DNA from: Paenibacillus macquariensis
Lineage (GTDB): Bacteria; Bacillota; Bacilli; Paenibacillales; Paenibacillaceae
Direction of reading: 5' to 3'
Assembly: GCF_900156375.1 (NCBI RefSeq)
Contig: NZ_FTNK01000012.1
Coordinates: 1 to 64,000 of the forward strand
Length of the DNA stretch: 64,000 bases
This document shows, piece after piece, positions 26,192 through 35,627 of the stretch (the first letter of the stretch is position 1; each line of letters starts with the position of its first letter). The translations under genes were made by a program, and so were the position numbers. Under the pieces are notes generated by a model, which was not told where the DNA came from, made no database searches, and saw nothing but the letters and a program-made list of their open reading frames with translations.

Positions 26192-29100
26192 TTAGAGGCT
26201 ACTTATCGAATGGTTTGCCGAATCAACCTTCCCTATACGCTGTTTAGCCGACTTACGGAAGTAGAATAGTTCATAAATGACGGGTATCACGATTAGAGTC
26301 AGAATCGTTGCGGCGGTCAACCCTCCGATAACGACAATCGCTAAACTTTGTGAGACGATACTACCCTCTTCTGAATGCCCGAATACAAGTGGCAGCATAG
26401 CACAGATTGTCGCAATTGCGGTCATTAATATCGGACGCATCCGTGTTAATGCTGCTTCGATAATCGCTTCACGAATCGTCATATATTGCTCATTATGTTT
26501 AATCCGGTCAATGAGAACTATCGCATTTGTGACTACGATACCGATGAGCATCAATGCACCGAACAAGGCTGTGAAGTCTGGTGTTACGCCTGAGATGAGG
26601 AGTCCAACAATCGCGCCAATCGCTGCTAACGGGAGTGAGAACATAATCGCAAGCGGAGCCCGTAAAGTCTTGAACGTAAGCACCATGATTAGGTAAACCA
26701 ACCCGATCGATATCAATGCCGTCATCCCCAAGTCTCCAAAATCATCAGATTGGTCGACAGATGCACCACCCGCTAATATCAGTACACCGTCAGGAGCCTT
26801 GATTGTGTCTATTTCCTTTTGAATGTTAGCACCAATCTTCGATACCAACTTCGGATCTATTTCTGCCGTAATACGAAGGTACTTCTTACCTTCTTTGTGA
26901 TAAATCATAGCCGGCTCATTCCGAACTTCAAGTGTCGCAAGCTTGGATAGAGGTACCATTCCTCCAGCAGTCATTAACGTCAGGCTAGTTAGTTCCTTCT
27001 CAGTTGTAGGTTTAACCGATGGTTCCAATACTACTGATGTTGAGACATGATCTAGTTCAATTTGACCAATGGGCATGGGATTAAGCATCGCACTAATTTG
27101 CATCGCAATTTCTTGACCATTAGCTGCAAGTGGATCAACATTGAAAGCAAATTCTGGCTTTGTATCATCACCACTGCTAGTGACCTTTTCTACACCATCC
27201 ACTGTTTGTAACTTAGCCGTTAGCTCTTTGGCTACCGACGAAATTGCTGTGAATTCATCACCCACAATATCAACATATTCGGTTGTGGAACCTGAACTCA
27301 TGATTCCTGTTTCATTTGCTGTCAAAGTCGCTCCGTCATAATTTTTCTTTTGTGCTCGAACTGCTTCCATGAACGCCTGCGCATCAGCGTTTTCCTTCAT
27401 CATAATTGTGTAGTTAACCTCTGCGAGCGAGGAAACATTCCCCCACTGTGCTTCTTCAGCACTATTTCCATATTGAAGTAGTACCGTATCGGCTTGATCT
27501 TGCTTCATCATATAATCTTCAAGTTTTTTACCACTATCAAGAACCTCTTTAACCGGTACATCATTCGCATATTTCAATTTCACCACGACATAACCTGCAT
27601 CGGATGCATCAAGAGCACCCTTAGGCATATATACATAAGCTGCAATCGAAGCGGCAAATACGAAAAATGCTAGGGATAAAGTTACCCATTTATGACGAAG
27701 GTTCCATGCCAGAAACATTCCGAACTTTTTCGAAGATTTCTCTTCTTTAAGGCGAGAACTCCGTAGTAACCATGAACTAAGTAATGGAACTACCGTCAGT
27801 GCTACGACCAGAGATGTAATGAGTGAATACGTTATCGTTAAGGCAAACGGTAGAAGGAAAGCCTGTAACCCGCCTCTTAACAGCCCCATCGGTAGGAATA
27901 CAGCAACCGTGGCAATCGTAGATGATGTAATGGCTTGAGCCACTTCTTTCGTTGCACTAATCACCATCTGAACGGAGAAGGATTCTTTTTGCATTCGACG
28001 GTAAATATTCTCGATAACGACTATGCTATCATCCACTAGACGCCCTACTGCAACAGCGACACCCCCTAGTGTAATAATGTTCAGGGTCACACCAGATACT
28101 TTCAACAAATACAAGGTAACTGCTAGGGATAAAGGAATAGAAATCACTGTAACTAACGTCGCTCGTAAATTACGAAGGAACAATAAAATGATGATCGTCG
28201 CGAACAATGCGCCCATGAGAACTTCACGCATCATACTGTTTACCGAGTCAACGACCATATCTGAAGTACTGAATACGACGGCTACATCTGCATTCTTCAC
28301 CGTGTTATTAATATCATTAACGACTTCCTGCACTTTATTACCGACATCTACTGCATTTGCATTGGCTTCTTTAGTCACCACTGCGAATAGCACATCTTTA
28401 CCATTAGATCGACTAATACTTTCATGATCCTGCCTCAGCTCGATCGTTGCTATATCTTGGAGTGTTACACCTTCCATTACCGGCAGCTTATTCAACGTAT
28501 CAATGCTGTCAATTTGTGATATAACATTCAATTGCCATTTTGTCCGCCAATCGTTTGTGCCCCTACGGAAGCTTCTACGTTACGACCTTTGAGCACACTC
28601 ATCAGTTGCGTGAAGGAGACTCCCTTTTGAGCCATCTTGGTCTGGTCTGCACTAACACTGATCTGTGAGGCAGGTCTACCATAAAGTCCAACATTTGAGA
28701 CCCCTTTAATATTTTGCAACTCATGGAGGATCGTTGTCTCTGCAACGGCCAGATTACTTTCGGTCAAACCTTCATCAAATGATACTGTGATTTGAGAAAT
28801 TGGAATCATAGAAGTGTTTAATTGAAGTACGAATGGTTTCATCACACCTTCAGGTAACTGTAATGGATCCAATGCTTTTTGAACCTCTTGTGAGGCCTCT
28901 TTCATATTCGTATTGGAATCAAAGTAGATATCAATCTTCGCATACCCTTCTCCCGAAGTAGAGAGTATCTCCTTCTTCCCCTTCACTAACCCTACAGCAC
29001 TTTCAATTGGTTTAGTAACCTTATTCTCCATGGAACCGGCATTCTGTCCTGGTCCCATTACCATAACACTCACCTGTGGGTTATCAGCCTCAGGCATGAA

Positions 29101-29208
29101 TTCCATTGGAAGTGTCGTGTAGCTTATCCCTCCAACTACAAGCGCCATAACGACCAGTAATCCTACAGCTGCTTTATTTGCAAATGACCACTTTGTTAAC
29201 CATCCCAT
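26192..29208 (-). pseudogene. RND-family multidrug efflux pump (SwrC/YerP-like), frameshifted
   Basis: Two overlapping frames make one protein of about 1005 residues. The first (29208-28528, 226 residues) has the inner-membrane helix NKAAVGLLVVMALVVGG, then LPMEFMPEADNPQVSV. It ends GGQNGN-stop. The second (TTG 28531 to 26192) continues LNVISQIDSIDTLNKLPV and holds the proton-relay aspartates in GRLVDDSIVVIENIYRRM, helix clusters, and a C-terminal half. The join GGCAATTG would be in frame as GGCAATTTG, so one T is missing. The pump should extrude amphiphiles such as surfactin or detergents, as SwrC does. The exact substrate is inferred. No adaptor protein or TolC-like gene is adjacent, as usual in Firmicutes. 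Confidence 0.85.
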
Positions 29209-29308
29209 TCCATTTAATCCCCTCTCAAAATATGGTAACTCCTATGTACTTTGTTAAATATAGATGGTTTAGAAAGTCGTAACAACGGCCATGCGACGGG
29301 TTATGAAA

Positions 29309-29396
29309 TCCGACTTCTGACGGAGCGTTCCCCCGACTTAAGGCGGGGGAATACCAGAATTTCATCGGGAGGATCACTTCGTATCCTCCCGATGAA
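29309..29396. repeat. Three consecutive hairpins in the 29209-29512 gap
   Basis: Hairpin A (29309-29324) is TCCG...CGGA; hairpin B (29328-29351) pairs TTCCCCCG with CGGGGGAA; hairpin C (29361-29396) pairs TTCATCGGGAGGAT with ATCCTCCCGATGAA. Each is perfect in its stem. None has a T-run after it. They lie upstream of the pump gene and downstream of the terminator at 29454. The CCCCCGACTT...GCGGGGG form recalls the subterminal hairpins of IS200/IS605-type elements, but no transposase gene is present here. Confidence 0.6.
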
Positions 29397-29453
29397 GTAT
29401 GAAATTAATCTCTATAAAAATGAAGAATGTAGTGACTATTCACTCACTTAGCA

Positions 29454-29501
29454 CAAGAAGAGACCAAGTTACCCTACGTGGGATAACTTGGCCTCTTCTT
29501 G
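29454..29501 (-). terminator. Terminator of the toroid-domain protein gene
   Basis: CAAGAAGAGaCCAAGTTA pairs with TAACTTGGcCTCTTCTTG, one mismatch, 12 bases past the stop at 29513. Confidence 0.75.
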
Positions 29502-29512
29502 TATTCTCGCTA

Positions 29513-30397
29513 TTATTCTCGCAGTGTAAGCATTCGATCAACCGTTATGGAACCTCTCCACTCTGCTTCATTACCGGGGCTAAGTGCAGGCCATCTGATC
29601 GGCCATCCACCATCTTCTCTTTGCTCATTAACCAGTGCGGTCAAATGTTGCGTCACGATTTCTGGAGATATCCATTTACGACAGTAGCTGCTTGATCTTG
29701 GTGCAAAGTCCAATACTTTATGGACATACCCACCCGCTTCGGGATCCAATTCAATGGTTCCATGTTGCTGAAGTTGTTCATCTAACCAGCGTAACATAGG
29801 AACTGCTCGATCTCGATCAGGTGTATTTTCCAAGAAAGTAATACATTGAATCAGATCATGATAGTCTTTGGTATCGATCTTAGTCATATTATCCCAAACA
29901 AATTGAACAGATTGTTCGAACCATGGTTCCTTATAGAAAGAAGTTAATACAGACTGTTTATATAGTAATCCTAATATGGATCCTGTTGGATTCATTGAAC
30001 CTATATGATCTTCTTCTGTTGTCCACCATGGTGCATGGGGATCTGCATTTAGACTACAAAATGCTCGTGGAACTCCACCTGTTATAGGAATTGTAATTCC
30101 CTTAAGAAAGGTTACAATCCCCTCAAGGATGTCAAGATTGAATGCATCCACTTCATCCATAATCAGAAGCGCCATTTCAGTCGGAATAGGCTGACTGATA
30201 GCTGTCCGAATATCAGGTTCCAATGCGTTTCCAAATCCACCATCTGGATTTTGATACGTACGTAATATTGTAACAACAGCCTCCGCAGATCCGCCTTCGA
30301 AGTGATACTCATACCTTTTGCGATCCAGTAATCTAGCATTCGAATAGACAAACGTTCTTGCACGATTCATTTGTTCAGACGTCAACAATGAATTCAA
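29513..30397 (-). CDS. Terpenoid-cyclase/prenyltransferase-fold (alpha-alpha toroid) protein
   Basis: The 294-residue protein has repeated Gly-rich turns typical of alpha-alpha toroid proteins: RTYQNPDGGFGNALEPD near residue 48, then NPTGSILGLLY, DPEAGGYVHKV, and EQREDGGWPIRWPALSPG near 258. The QNPDGGFG and QREDGGWP motifs are the squalene-cyclase-type QW repeats. The catalytic DXDD or DXD-type acidic motif of cyclases is not evident, so I call the fold only and not the reaction. It follows the AlkZ-related gene by 12 bases in the same direction, so they are probably one operon with the WYL regulator upstream. Confidence 0.65.
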   Translation of the reverse strand: MNSLLTSEQMNRARTFVYSNARLLDRKRYEYHFEGGSAEAVVTILRTYQNPDGGFGNALEPDIRTAISQPIPTEMALLIMDEVDAFNLDILEGIVTFLKGITIPITGGVPRAFCSLNADPHAPWWTTEEDHIGSMNPTGSILGLLYKQSVLTSFYKEPWFEQSVQFVWDNMTKIDTKDYHDLIQCITFLENTPDRDRAVPMLRWLDEQLQQHGTIELDPEAGGYVHKVLDFAPRSSSYCRKWISPEIVTQHLTALVNEQREDGGWPIRWPALSPGNEAEWRGSITVDRMLTLRE

Positions 30398-30409
30398 CCC
30401 CTTATCAAA

Positions 30410-31108
30410 TTATTTTAAATGAAATTGTTTCTGAAGATATGTAAAGGCCTCAGAACTACATACGCTCGCAAGTTTATCTTGTAATACAGAAGCTGCTTCT
30501 TCACGACTTATTGAAAGTTCTATAACACTTGAAGATGCCATCCAATGTTCTACGGTTTCATAAGAGGTGCTATTCCAACCATTTACTTCCCCTAGCTCAT
30601 TTACTCTTTCCTTAACTCCTGAGATAACGATATCTAGACTCCCCTGTAATTCAATTAGAGCATTATCGAATGTCGATTTCATTTCTTTGGCTTTCATACC
30701 AGCTTGAGAACGCAATTCGCGCGTATCAATACCTTCATTATGCTGGATACATTGGAATACATCTAATGCAGCTTTGGATAATAACCCTTCCCTATAACGA
30801 GTATCTGGCACATCTGGAAGTCCCAGAACTTTATGAATATAGGGAAACCATTCTCGTGATACGAGAATTGCTTTCTTTTTGATCATTTTCCCATAAGCGG
30901 CTGAACCATCCCCAGGGAATCGAACTCTCCACGACCAAGGATCTTGGTCTGTACCTGAATGCCATTGACTGGGCTCAGTCACACTTGAAAGAGAAGGGTG
31001 TCCAGGTATCAGTGACGCAAGAGGAAGAATACCAACATGCTCAATAAGCTGTGTTGCCTCCTCATAGGTATGTATAATTTCATAGTCATGATCCGTTTCT
31101 ATGTTCAT
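30410..31108 (-). CDS. AlkZ-related (YcaQ/winged-helix-like) protein
   Basis: The 232-residue product has residues 50-95 reading WHSGTDQDPWSWRVRFPGDGSAAYGKMIKKKAILVSREWFP, which I recall from proteins annotated AlkZ-related in Paenibacillus. AlkZ (YcaQ) is a DNA glycosylase that unhooks crosslinks. The catalytic Gln-x-Gln motif of AlkZ is not clear here, so glycosylase activity is not established. The rest is helical with winged-helix features (TRELRSQAGMKAKEMKSTF). It sits between a WYL regulator gene (26 bases upstream) and the toroid-fold gene. Confidence 0.55.
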   Translation of the reverse strand: MNIETDHDYEIIHTYEEATQLIEHVGILPLASLIPGHPSLSSVTEPSQWHSGTDQDPWSWRVRFPGDGSAAYGKMIKKKAILVSREWFPYIHKVLGLPDVPDTRYREGLLSKAALDVFQCIQHNEGIDTRELRSQAGMKAKEMKSTFDNALIELQGSLDIVISGVKERVNELGEVNGWNSTSYETVEHWMASSSVIELSISREEAASVLQDKLASVCSSEAFTYLQKQFHLK

Positions 31109-31134
31109 CTATTTCCATCTCCTTATTCTTTAGA

Positions 31135-32067
31135 CTATTGGTTATATCGATCATACACTTCACTTGATTTAGAACGGATTCCGTCTCTAAGTGACGTAGG
31201 TTCCATGACTTCTGCATCCATTCCAAGTGTGTAGAACAATTGAATAGCCCACGGGATCTCTGAATCTGGTAGATCACATTCAACCAACCATTCATCTTCA
31301 CCGATAGATCTAATAGACTCTCCGATATGCTCGTCCCGCTCGACCTGAAGCATTCCTTTGTAAGTCAATTTAGCACGAATATGTATGGATACTGGTTCTT
31401 TCTTATGTTCGTGATCGTGTAGGGATTTATGCTGTGGAATCTCTTGAGGTTGTTCTTCTTTAACCTCCTCCATTCGATCTACTCTAAACACCCTTATTTC
31501 ACCGTGTGTAGGAGAATAAGCCTCACAATACCAGAACCCGTGTGCAGCATATATTTTATGAGGTTGAAGGATGAGTCTTCTATGATGATTCATGGATTTG
31601 TAAAGTGTAGAGATCCACTTAGACTCTGCTGTTAGCAGTATTAAGGGTGACAAATATGGTGTTACATAATTCCGAGTAGGAACATTCATTTCCAATGTTT
31701 GAAGCAAAGGATGAATCTGATCGATCATATTCTTAGGAAGGATATTCTTGATCTTGTCTCTTACTGTCCAACGTTCGCTGTTAAATGGTGTGTCTGAATA
31801 CTCCATTAAGCCTTGTAGCGCAAACAATACGGTTAGAGCCTCTTGCGAATTAAGCTGAAGAGGTGGAAGGTGGTAACCCTCCATCAGTCTAAATCCACCC
31901 TGAGGACCACTTATCGCATACAAAGGAACACCCATCTCAGATAAAGATTGAATATCTCGCAAAATAGTCCGACGGGACACCTCCATTTTGCTCGCCAAAG
32001 ATGAAGCCGTCTCGCCTTGTTGCTGTAATGCCATAATGATCGCCATTAATCGGTCTACTCTTTTCAT
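31135..32067 (-). CDS. YafY-type transcriptional regulator with WYL domain
   Basis: The 310-residue protein has an N-terminal HTH_11 DNA-binding domain (MKRVDRLMAIIMALQQQGETASSLASKMEVSRRTILRDIQSL) followed by the WYL sensor domain from about residue 135, with HRRLILQPHKIYAAHGFWYCEAY and the C-terminal WCX segment (IPWAIQLFYTLGMDAEVMEP). Such regulators bind nucleic acid or nucleotide-like ligands and are often linked to DNA damage or phage defence. Here it leads a set with the AlkZ-related protein. ATG 32067 has GAGGAGGGG; the six upstream codons contain the ribosome site. Confidence 0.88.
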   Translation of the reverse strand: MKRVDRLMAIIMALQQQGETASSLASKMEVSRRTILRDIQSLSEMGVPLYAISGPQGGFRLMEGYHLPPLQLNSQEALTVLFALQGLMEYSDTPFNSERWTVRDKIKNILPKNMIDQIHPLLQTLEMNVPTRNYVTPYLSPLILLTAESKWISTLYKSMNHHRRLILQPHKIYAAHGFWYCEAYSPTHGEIRVFRVDRMEEVKEEQPQEIPQHKSLHDHEHKKEPVSIHIRAKLTYKGMLQVERDEHIGESIRSIGEDEWLVECDLPDSEIPWAIQLFYTLGMDAEVMEPTSLRDGIRSKSSEVYDRYNQ

Positions 32068-32264
32068 TATTACCCCTCCTCTCATGATTATAGCAAAGGA
32101 TTAGTGACATCTTATATGTCACCTATACTCTAGTCATACAAAGAAAATCAAGGAAACTTCGAAGGTCATACAAGACCGACTAAGACCATACAATATAATT
32201 ATGAACCGTGTATTTAAGTTGTTCAAGGGGATCCCTATATACCATCCCTAAAAGGAGGAACAAG

Positions 32265-32759
32265 ATGTCACACTTCTTCAATAAAATGAAACAAAGTGTT
32301 ACCGATGTTAGCAAAAAAGCACAAAATACCGTTGAAGCGGCTACTCTAAAAATTCAAATGACTACGAAGGAAAAAGAAATAGATAAGAACTATTCCGCTA
32401 TTGGTCGTATCATTCACCAATCCGTAGCACGTAAAGAAAGCACCATTCCGATTGCTGATATTCAGAAGTTCCAAAAAGTCATCCTAAATCTTGAACAAGA
32501 ACTAGAACTGATGCAGCGAAAAATCCAACAGATTCAAAGTCAGAAAGAATGTGGATGCGGTAAAATGTTGCCAGCGGACGCCACATACTGCCCTTTTTGC
32601 GGACAACAATTTCATGTCGTCAAGGTACGAACTGTCCCTCCTAGTGGACAGGGATCTTCAAATGCACAACATGTCAATTCAAATCGACATTGTACGCAAT
32701 GTGGAAGCTCCGTTATGTCAACAGATCATTTCTGTAAAACTTGTGGACATCAATTATAG
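32265..32759 (+). CDS. Zinc-ribbon protein with N-terminal coiled-coil
   Basis: The 164-residue protein begins with an amphipathic region (MSHFFNKMKQSVTDVSKKAQNTVEAATLKIQ) and about 80 residues predicted as coiled coil (LEQELELMQRKIQQIQSQKE). Two zinc-ribbon pairs follow: CGCGKMLPADATYCPFCG and HCTQCGSSVMSTDHFCKTCGHQL. This matches YvlB/zinc_ribbon_2-type proteins with unknown function in many Paenibacillus. Start ATG 32265 has AAAGGAGGAAC; the open frame upstream to 32208 includes the leader sequence. The gene is followed by a bidirectional terminator. Confidence 0.8.
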   Translation: MSHFFNKMKQSVTDVSKKAQNTVEAATLKIQMTTKEKEIDKNYSAIGRIIHQSVARKESTIPIADIQKFQKVILNLEQELELMQRKIQQIQSQKECGCGKMLPADATYCPFCGQQFHVVKVRTVPPSGQGSSNAQHVNSNRHCTQCGSSVMSTDHFCKTCGHQL

Positions 32760-32781
32760 ACATGATTAACGAAGTCATTAA

Positions 32782-32817
32782 AAAAAGATAGGTAGCTATT
32801 ACGCTACCTATCTTTTT
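32782..32817. terminator. Bidirectional terminator
   Basis: AAAAAGATAGGTAGC pairs with GCTACCTATCTTTTT around a six-base loop between two convergent genes. Confidence 0.85.
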
Positions 32818-32823
32818 ATGTCA

Positions 32824-33828
32824 TTACCCCTGAATGTAATACAAGCGACTCGACTCTTCCCAGCTCTCACCAGGTTGAATTCCAATCAATCCAATCTCTT
32901 CTGCGTCTCTCCCTTTAATGTTAGGGGCATTCACAAGGTTCATTTGTGGCTCAGGACAGAAGAACTCTCCACAAGCTCCATTATTCCAGATCATCCAGTA
33001 CTTATAGGAGGTACCTACATCATAAATGAGCTTGTCACCAGTTCTTGTATGTGTAAGTTCCATCATGTTACGTCCATTCTGAGGCTGTGATGTATAGTGG
33101 TTATCCAAGCCATCAAAGTATGGATTAACACCTTCACCTTTCATTAGCTCTTCATCCGGACTTAGCGGTAGAACATGACCTGTAGGCAAGCTACGATCAT
33201 TCAGTTCTATTCTCTCACCTATCGTGAGCTTCACACGATAGTCTGCTGCAACGCTATCAGTAACAAATGGTGCATTGATAGCTGTGTGAAAAGCAATTAA
33301 ATTAGGCATGCGTTCTTTACCGTCATTCTTCACGTTCACTTGTTGTTGAAGTCCAGCCTCACTCAGGGTATATGTTAGTGTAATGGTAAATTCAAATGGA
33401 AAATACGTCTTATATAAATGGCCTTCACGCACGGTTTGTGAAAGTATGACCTTACTTTCATAGGAATCGGAAGAAAAGTGCACTACATTCCATGGAAGGG
33501 TATTCATATATCCATGTAAATGGTTGTTATTCGCTTCCTCGTTGATTGGTAACTGGTATACCTTCCCTTCCCATGGGAACTTGCCATCTTCGAAGCGGTT
33601 GGGAGGGAACAAAATAGGAATCCCATAGATGCCAGGATTAGCTTTAAAATGTTCCATTTCATTCGCTTTCGGTTCACGTAAGAATTGGTAGCCCTTATCA
33701 GTATCTCGGAATAAAATCAGATTTCCACCTAATTCAGGTAAGACAGCTACTTCCAATCGTCCATGCTTAAGCCATATTGCCTTTTCTCCCTGAAAGTCGG
33801 TTTCGTATGCCGAATATTGAGTGTTCAT
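32824..33828 (-). CDS. Aldose 1-epimerase family protein
   Basis: The 334-residue beta-sandwich protein resembles galactose mutarotase-type epimerases: VLPELGGNLILFRD near residue 30, GIYGIPILFPPNRFEDG (the conserved P-x-x-N-R), NHLHGYMNTLPW with the substrate-binding His, and ERMPNLIAFHTAINAPF with the second His. The conserved C-terminal Glu is near EIGLIGIQPGESWEES. Typical action is conversion between alpha and beta anomers of a hexose, though divergence makes the substrate uncertain. Monocistronic, with GAGGAAC upstream of the ATG. Confidence 0.85.
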   Translation of the reverse strand: MNTQYSAYETDFQGEKAIWLKHGRLEVAVLPELGGNLILFRDTDKGYQFLREPKANEMEHFKANPGIYGIPILFPPNRFEDGKFPWEGKVYQLPINEEANNNHLHGYMNTLPWNVVHFSSDSYESKVILSQTVREGHLYKTYFPFEFTITLTYTLSEAGLQQQVNVKNDGKERMPNLIAFHTAINAPFVTDSVAADYRVKLTIGERIELNDRSLPTGHVLPLSPDEELMKGEGVNPYFDGLDNHYTSQPQNGRNMMELTHTRTGDKLIYDVGTSYKYWMIWNNGACGEFFCPEPQMNLVNAPNIKGRDAEEIGLIGIQPGESWEESSRLYYIQG

Positions 33829-34053
33829 AAGTTCCTCCTAAAATTATAGTAGCCTCACTTCGTTAAGTCCTAGATGATTTTTGAAATAATAGGTATATCA
33901 TACCATGTATTTTTTCGTTATCCAAAGAAGTAAGCACATATTCAAACTATCAATTAAGATAGGCACACCCATTTAAATAATGTAATATGTAATAGTTAAG
34001 AAAATATTACCACTTTTACTTTTAGATAGGTCTTTGTTAGAGAGGGGAGTATC

Positions 34054-34641
34054 ATGTCGAACAATTTGAATCTTTTAGTAGCAGCTGACTTCAGTCAAAT
34101 TAGTGAAGAACTACAAGAAAAAATCTATTATGAGTATTATGAATACGTCTATGGCATGATCTATTGTATCGTTAAAGACCATGCGACTACAGAAGATATT
34201 ATTCAAGATGCTTTTATAAAAATAATTACGAAGAAGCCTATCTTTGAGAACGAGATCAAACTTAAAGCTTGGTTAAAAGTAGTTACCCGGAATACTTCCA
34301 TAAATTTTTTAAGAAAAAACAAAAAACACCGTAACCAACTAGATATTGACAGCGTTTATACATATATAGATGAAGTATTGCAGTCACCAGTCTCTGTAGA
34401 GCACTCCGTTGAGAGTAAAATGATGGAGGATTCTATACTTACCTATATCAATTCTTTAAAACCAGAGTTCCGCGTATTAATTGAATACCGTTGGAAACAA
34501 GGTTTATCCTATAAGGAAATGTCAGAACTTTTAGATCTTCGTGAAGATATCATTAAGCAAAGACTATTCCGAGCGCGGGAGAACATTAAAAAAATGATGC
34601 ATAAAGAATGGGGTGTACTAGATGAACGACGAAAGATTTGA
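34054..34641 (+). CDS. ECF-type RNA polymerase sigma factor
   Basis: The 195-residue protein has the two-domain ECF pattern: region 2 with YEYVYGMIYCIVKDHATTEDIIQDAFIKII and LKAWLKVVTRNTSINFLRKNKK, and region 4 with the helix-turn-helix LSYKEMSELLDLREDIIKQRLFRARENIKK. It would direct transcription of a small stress regulon. The next gene overlaps its end by 20 bases and encodes a membrane-anchored anti-sigma-like protein, the usual pairing. The ATG has GAGAGGGGAG. An autoregulatory promoter is not clear upstream. Confidence 0.92.
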   Translation: MSNNLNLLVAADFSQISEELQEKIYYEYYEYVYGMIYCIVKDHATTEDIIQDAFIKIITKKPIFENEIKLKAWLKVVTRNTSINFLRKNKKHRNQLDIDSVYTYIDEVLQSPVSVEHSVESKMMEDSILTYINSLKPEFRVLIEYRWKQGLSYKEMSELLDLREDIIKQRLFRARENIKKMMHKEWGVLDERRKI

Positions 34642-35419
34642 TCAATGGTTTGATGATGCCTTTGATAACTCAGTTTCATCATCTAGCCTCTTTTCGGAGG
34701 AATCGAAAAAGGAATCATGGAAAAAGGTCCAGGTTAAGATTGAAAAAATGAATATGCTCAAAAAGAGAAAGCGTCATTTTCAGCTTGCCGCTGTCGTTGC
34801 TGCCTCTGTTACTGCAGGCGCAATTATCTTCAATCCTCCCGCAATAACAAAAGCTGGTTCCCCTGTGTACTCGACCATTAAAGACTGGGGCGACGGCGTT
34901 ATCAATATTGTTTTCGGAACCACTGACCACTCTAATTTGGAAAAAGCTAAGACATCACCACCACCTGGTTATTTTAATGAAACCGAGGAGAACCCTTCAG
35001 CGATATTGGAAAGTGTGACTGAGTATCAGTCCAAAGTATTATCACTTGAAGAAGTGCAGAATTATATATCCTTTACGTATCCCAACATACACAATATACC
35101 TGAACGATTTGAGTTGAAAAGTTCTGAGCTACCCACGACAACTCCCGTAGAGAAGTCTGATGATGTTACCATGACCTATAAAACGGATAATAATGAAACG
35201 ATGAGAATAATAATACATTCTTTCGCTTATCCAACAGTATCCTCTTCTACGGGTTCAGAGGATACAGAAATATTAACATTAGAGAATGACATTGAAGCAT
35301 ACTATACTCCTGGCCGTTTTAATGATATTCAATTTCTTTATAATGGAATGAAAATTTGGATATATGGGAATGTAACGAAGGAAGAGCTTCTAAAGATGGC
35401 AGAGAGCCTTCCAAGGTAG
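34622..35419 (+). CDS. DUF4367-type anti-sigma-like membrane protein
   Basis: The 265-residue product has a cytoplasmic acidic N-terminus (FDQWFDDAFDNSVSSSS), a basic region (MLKKRKRHFQLAA), one membrane helix at about 55-72 and an extracellular part with a DUF4367-type domain (LSLEEVQNYISFTYPNIHNIPERFELKSS, then TPGRFNDIQFLYNGMKIWI). The overlap with the sigma factor gene indicates translational coupling and a role as its membrane-bound antagonist. That role is inferred from context; no ZAS-type zinc motif is seen. Confidence 0.75.
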   Translation: MNDERFDQWFDDAFDNSVSSSSLFSEESKKESWKKVQVKIEKMNMLKKRKRHFQLAAVVAASVTAGAIIFNPPAITKAGSPVYSTIKDWGDGVINIVFGTTDHSNLEKAKTSPPPGYFNETEENPSAILESVTEYQSKVLSLEEVQNYISFTYPNIHNIPERFELKSSELPTTTPVEKSDDVTMTYKTDNNETMRIIIHSFAYPTVSSSTGSEDTEILTLENDIEAYYTPGRFNDIQFLYNGMKIWIYGNVTKEELLKMAESLPR

Positions 35420-35444
35420 GTAATTCTTAATAACTTCATCTGTT

Positions 35445-35493
35445 CTAATAATAAAGCAACCGCCCAACTCATCATGGCGCGGTTGCTTTATTA
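35445..35493 (+). terminator. Terminator of the sigma/anti-sigma operon
   Basis: AATAATAAAGCAACCGC pairs with GCGGTTGCTTTATTATT around CAACTCATCATGG-type loop. Confidence 0.85.
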
Positions 35494-35582
35494 TTAGATC
35501 GATTAAGGTCTTAACACATGACATTGACTGTAACGTTTGCTGTGCTTCTGAAGAAGAAATGAAAGAAACTTCTAGTGTAATA

Positions 35583-35622
35583 AATAAAGGGGAGTATCAG
35601 TGAACTGATACTCCCCTTTATT
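35583..35622 (-). terminator. Terminator of the secreted protein gene
   Basis: AATAAAGGGGAGTATCAGT pairs with ACTGATACTCCCCTTTATT around two bases, ending six bases before the stop codon at 35628. Confidence 0.85.
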
Positions 35623-35627
35623 ATATT

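Noticed and set aside
29309..29396. CRISPR array
   Set aside because: The three hairpins differ in sequence and spacing, with no repeated unit or cas gene.
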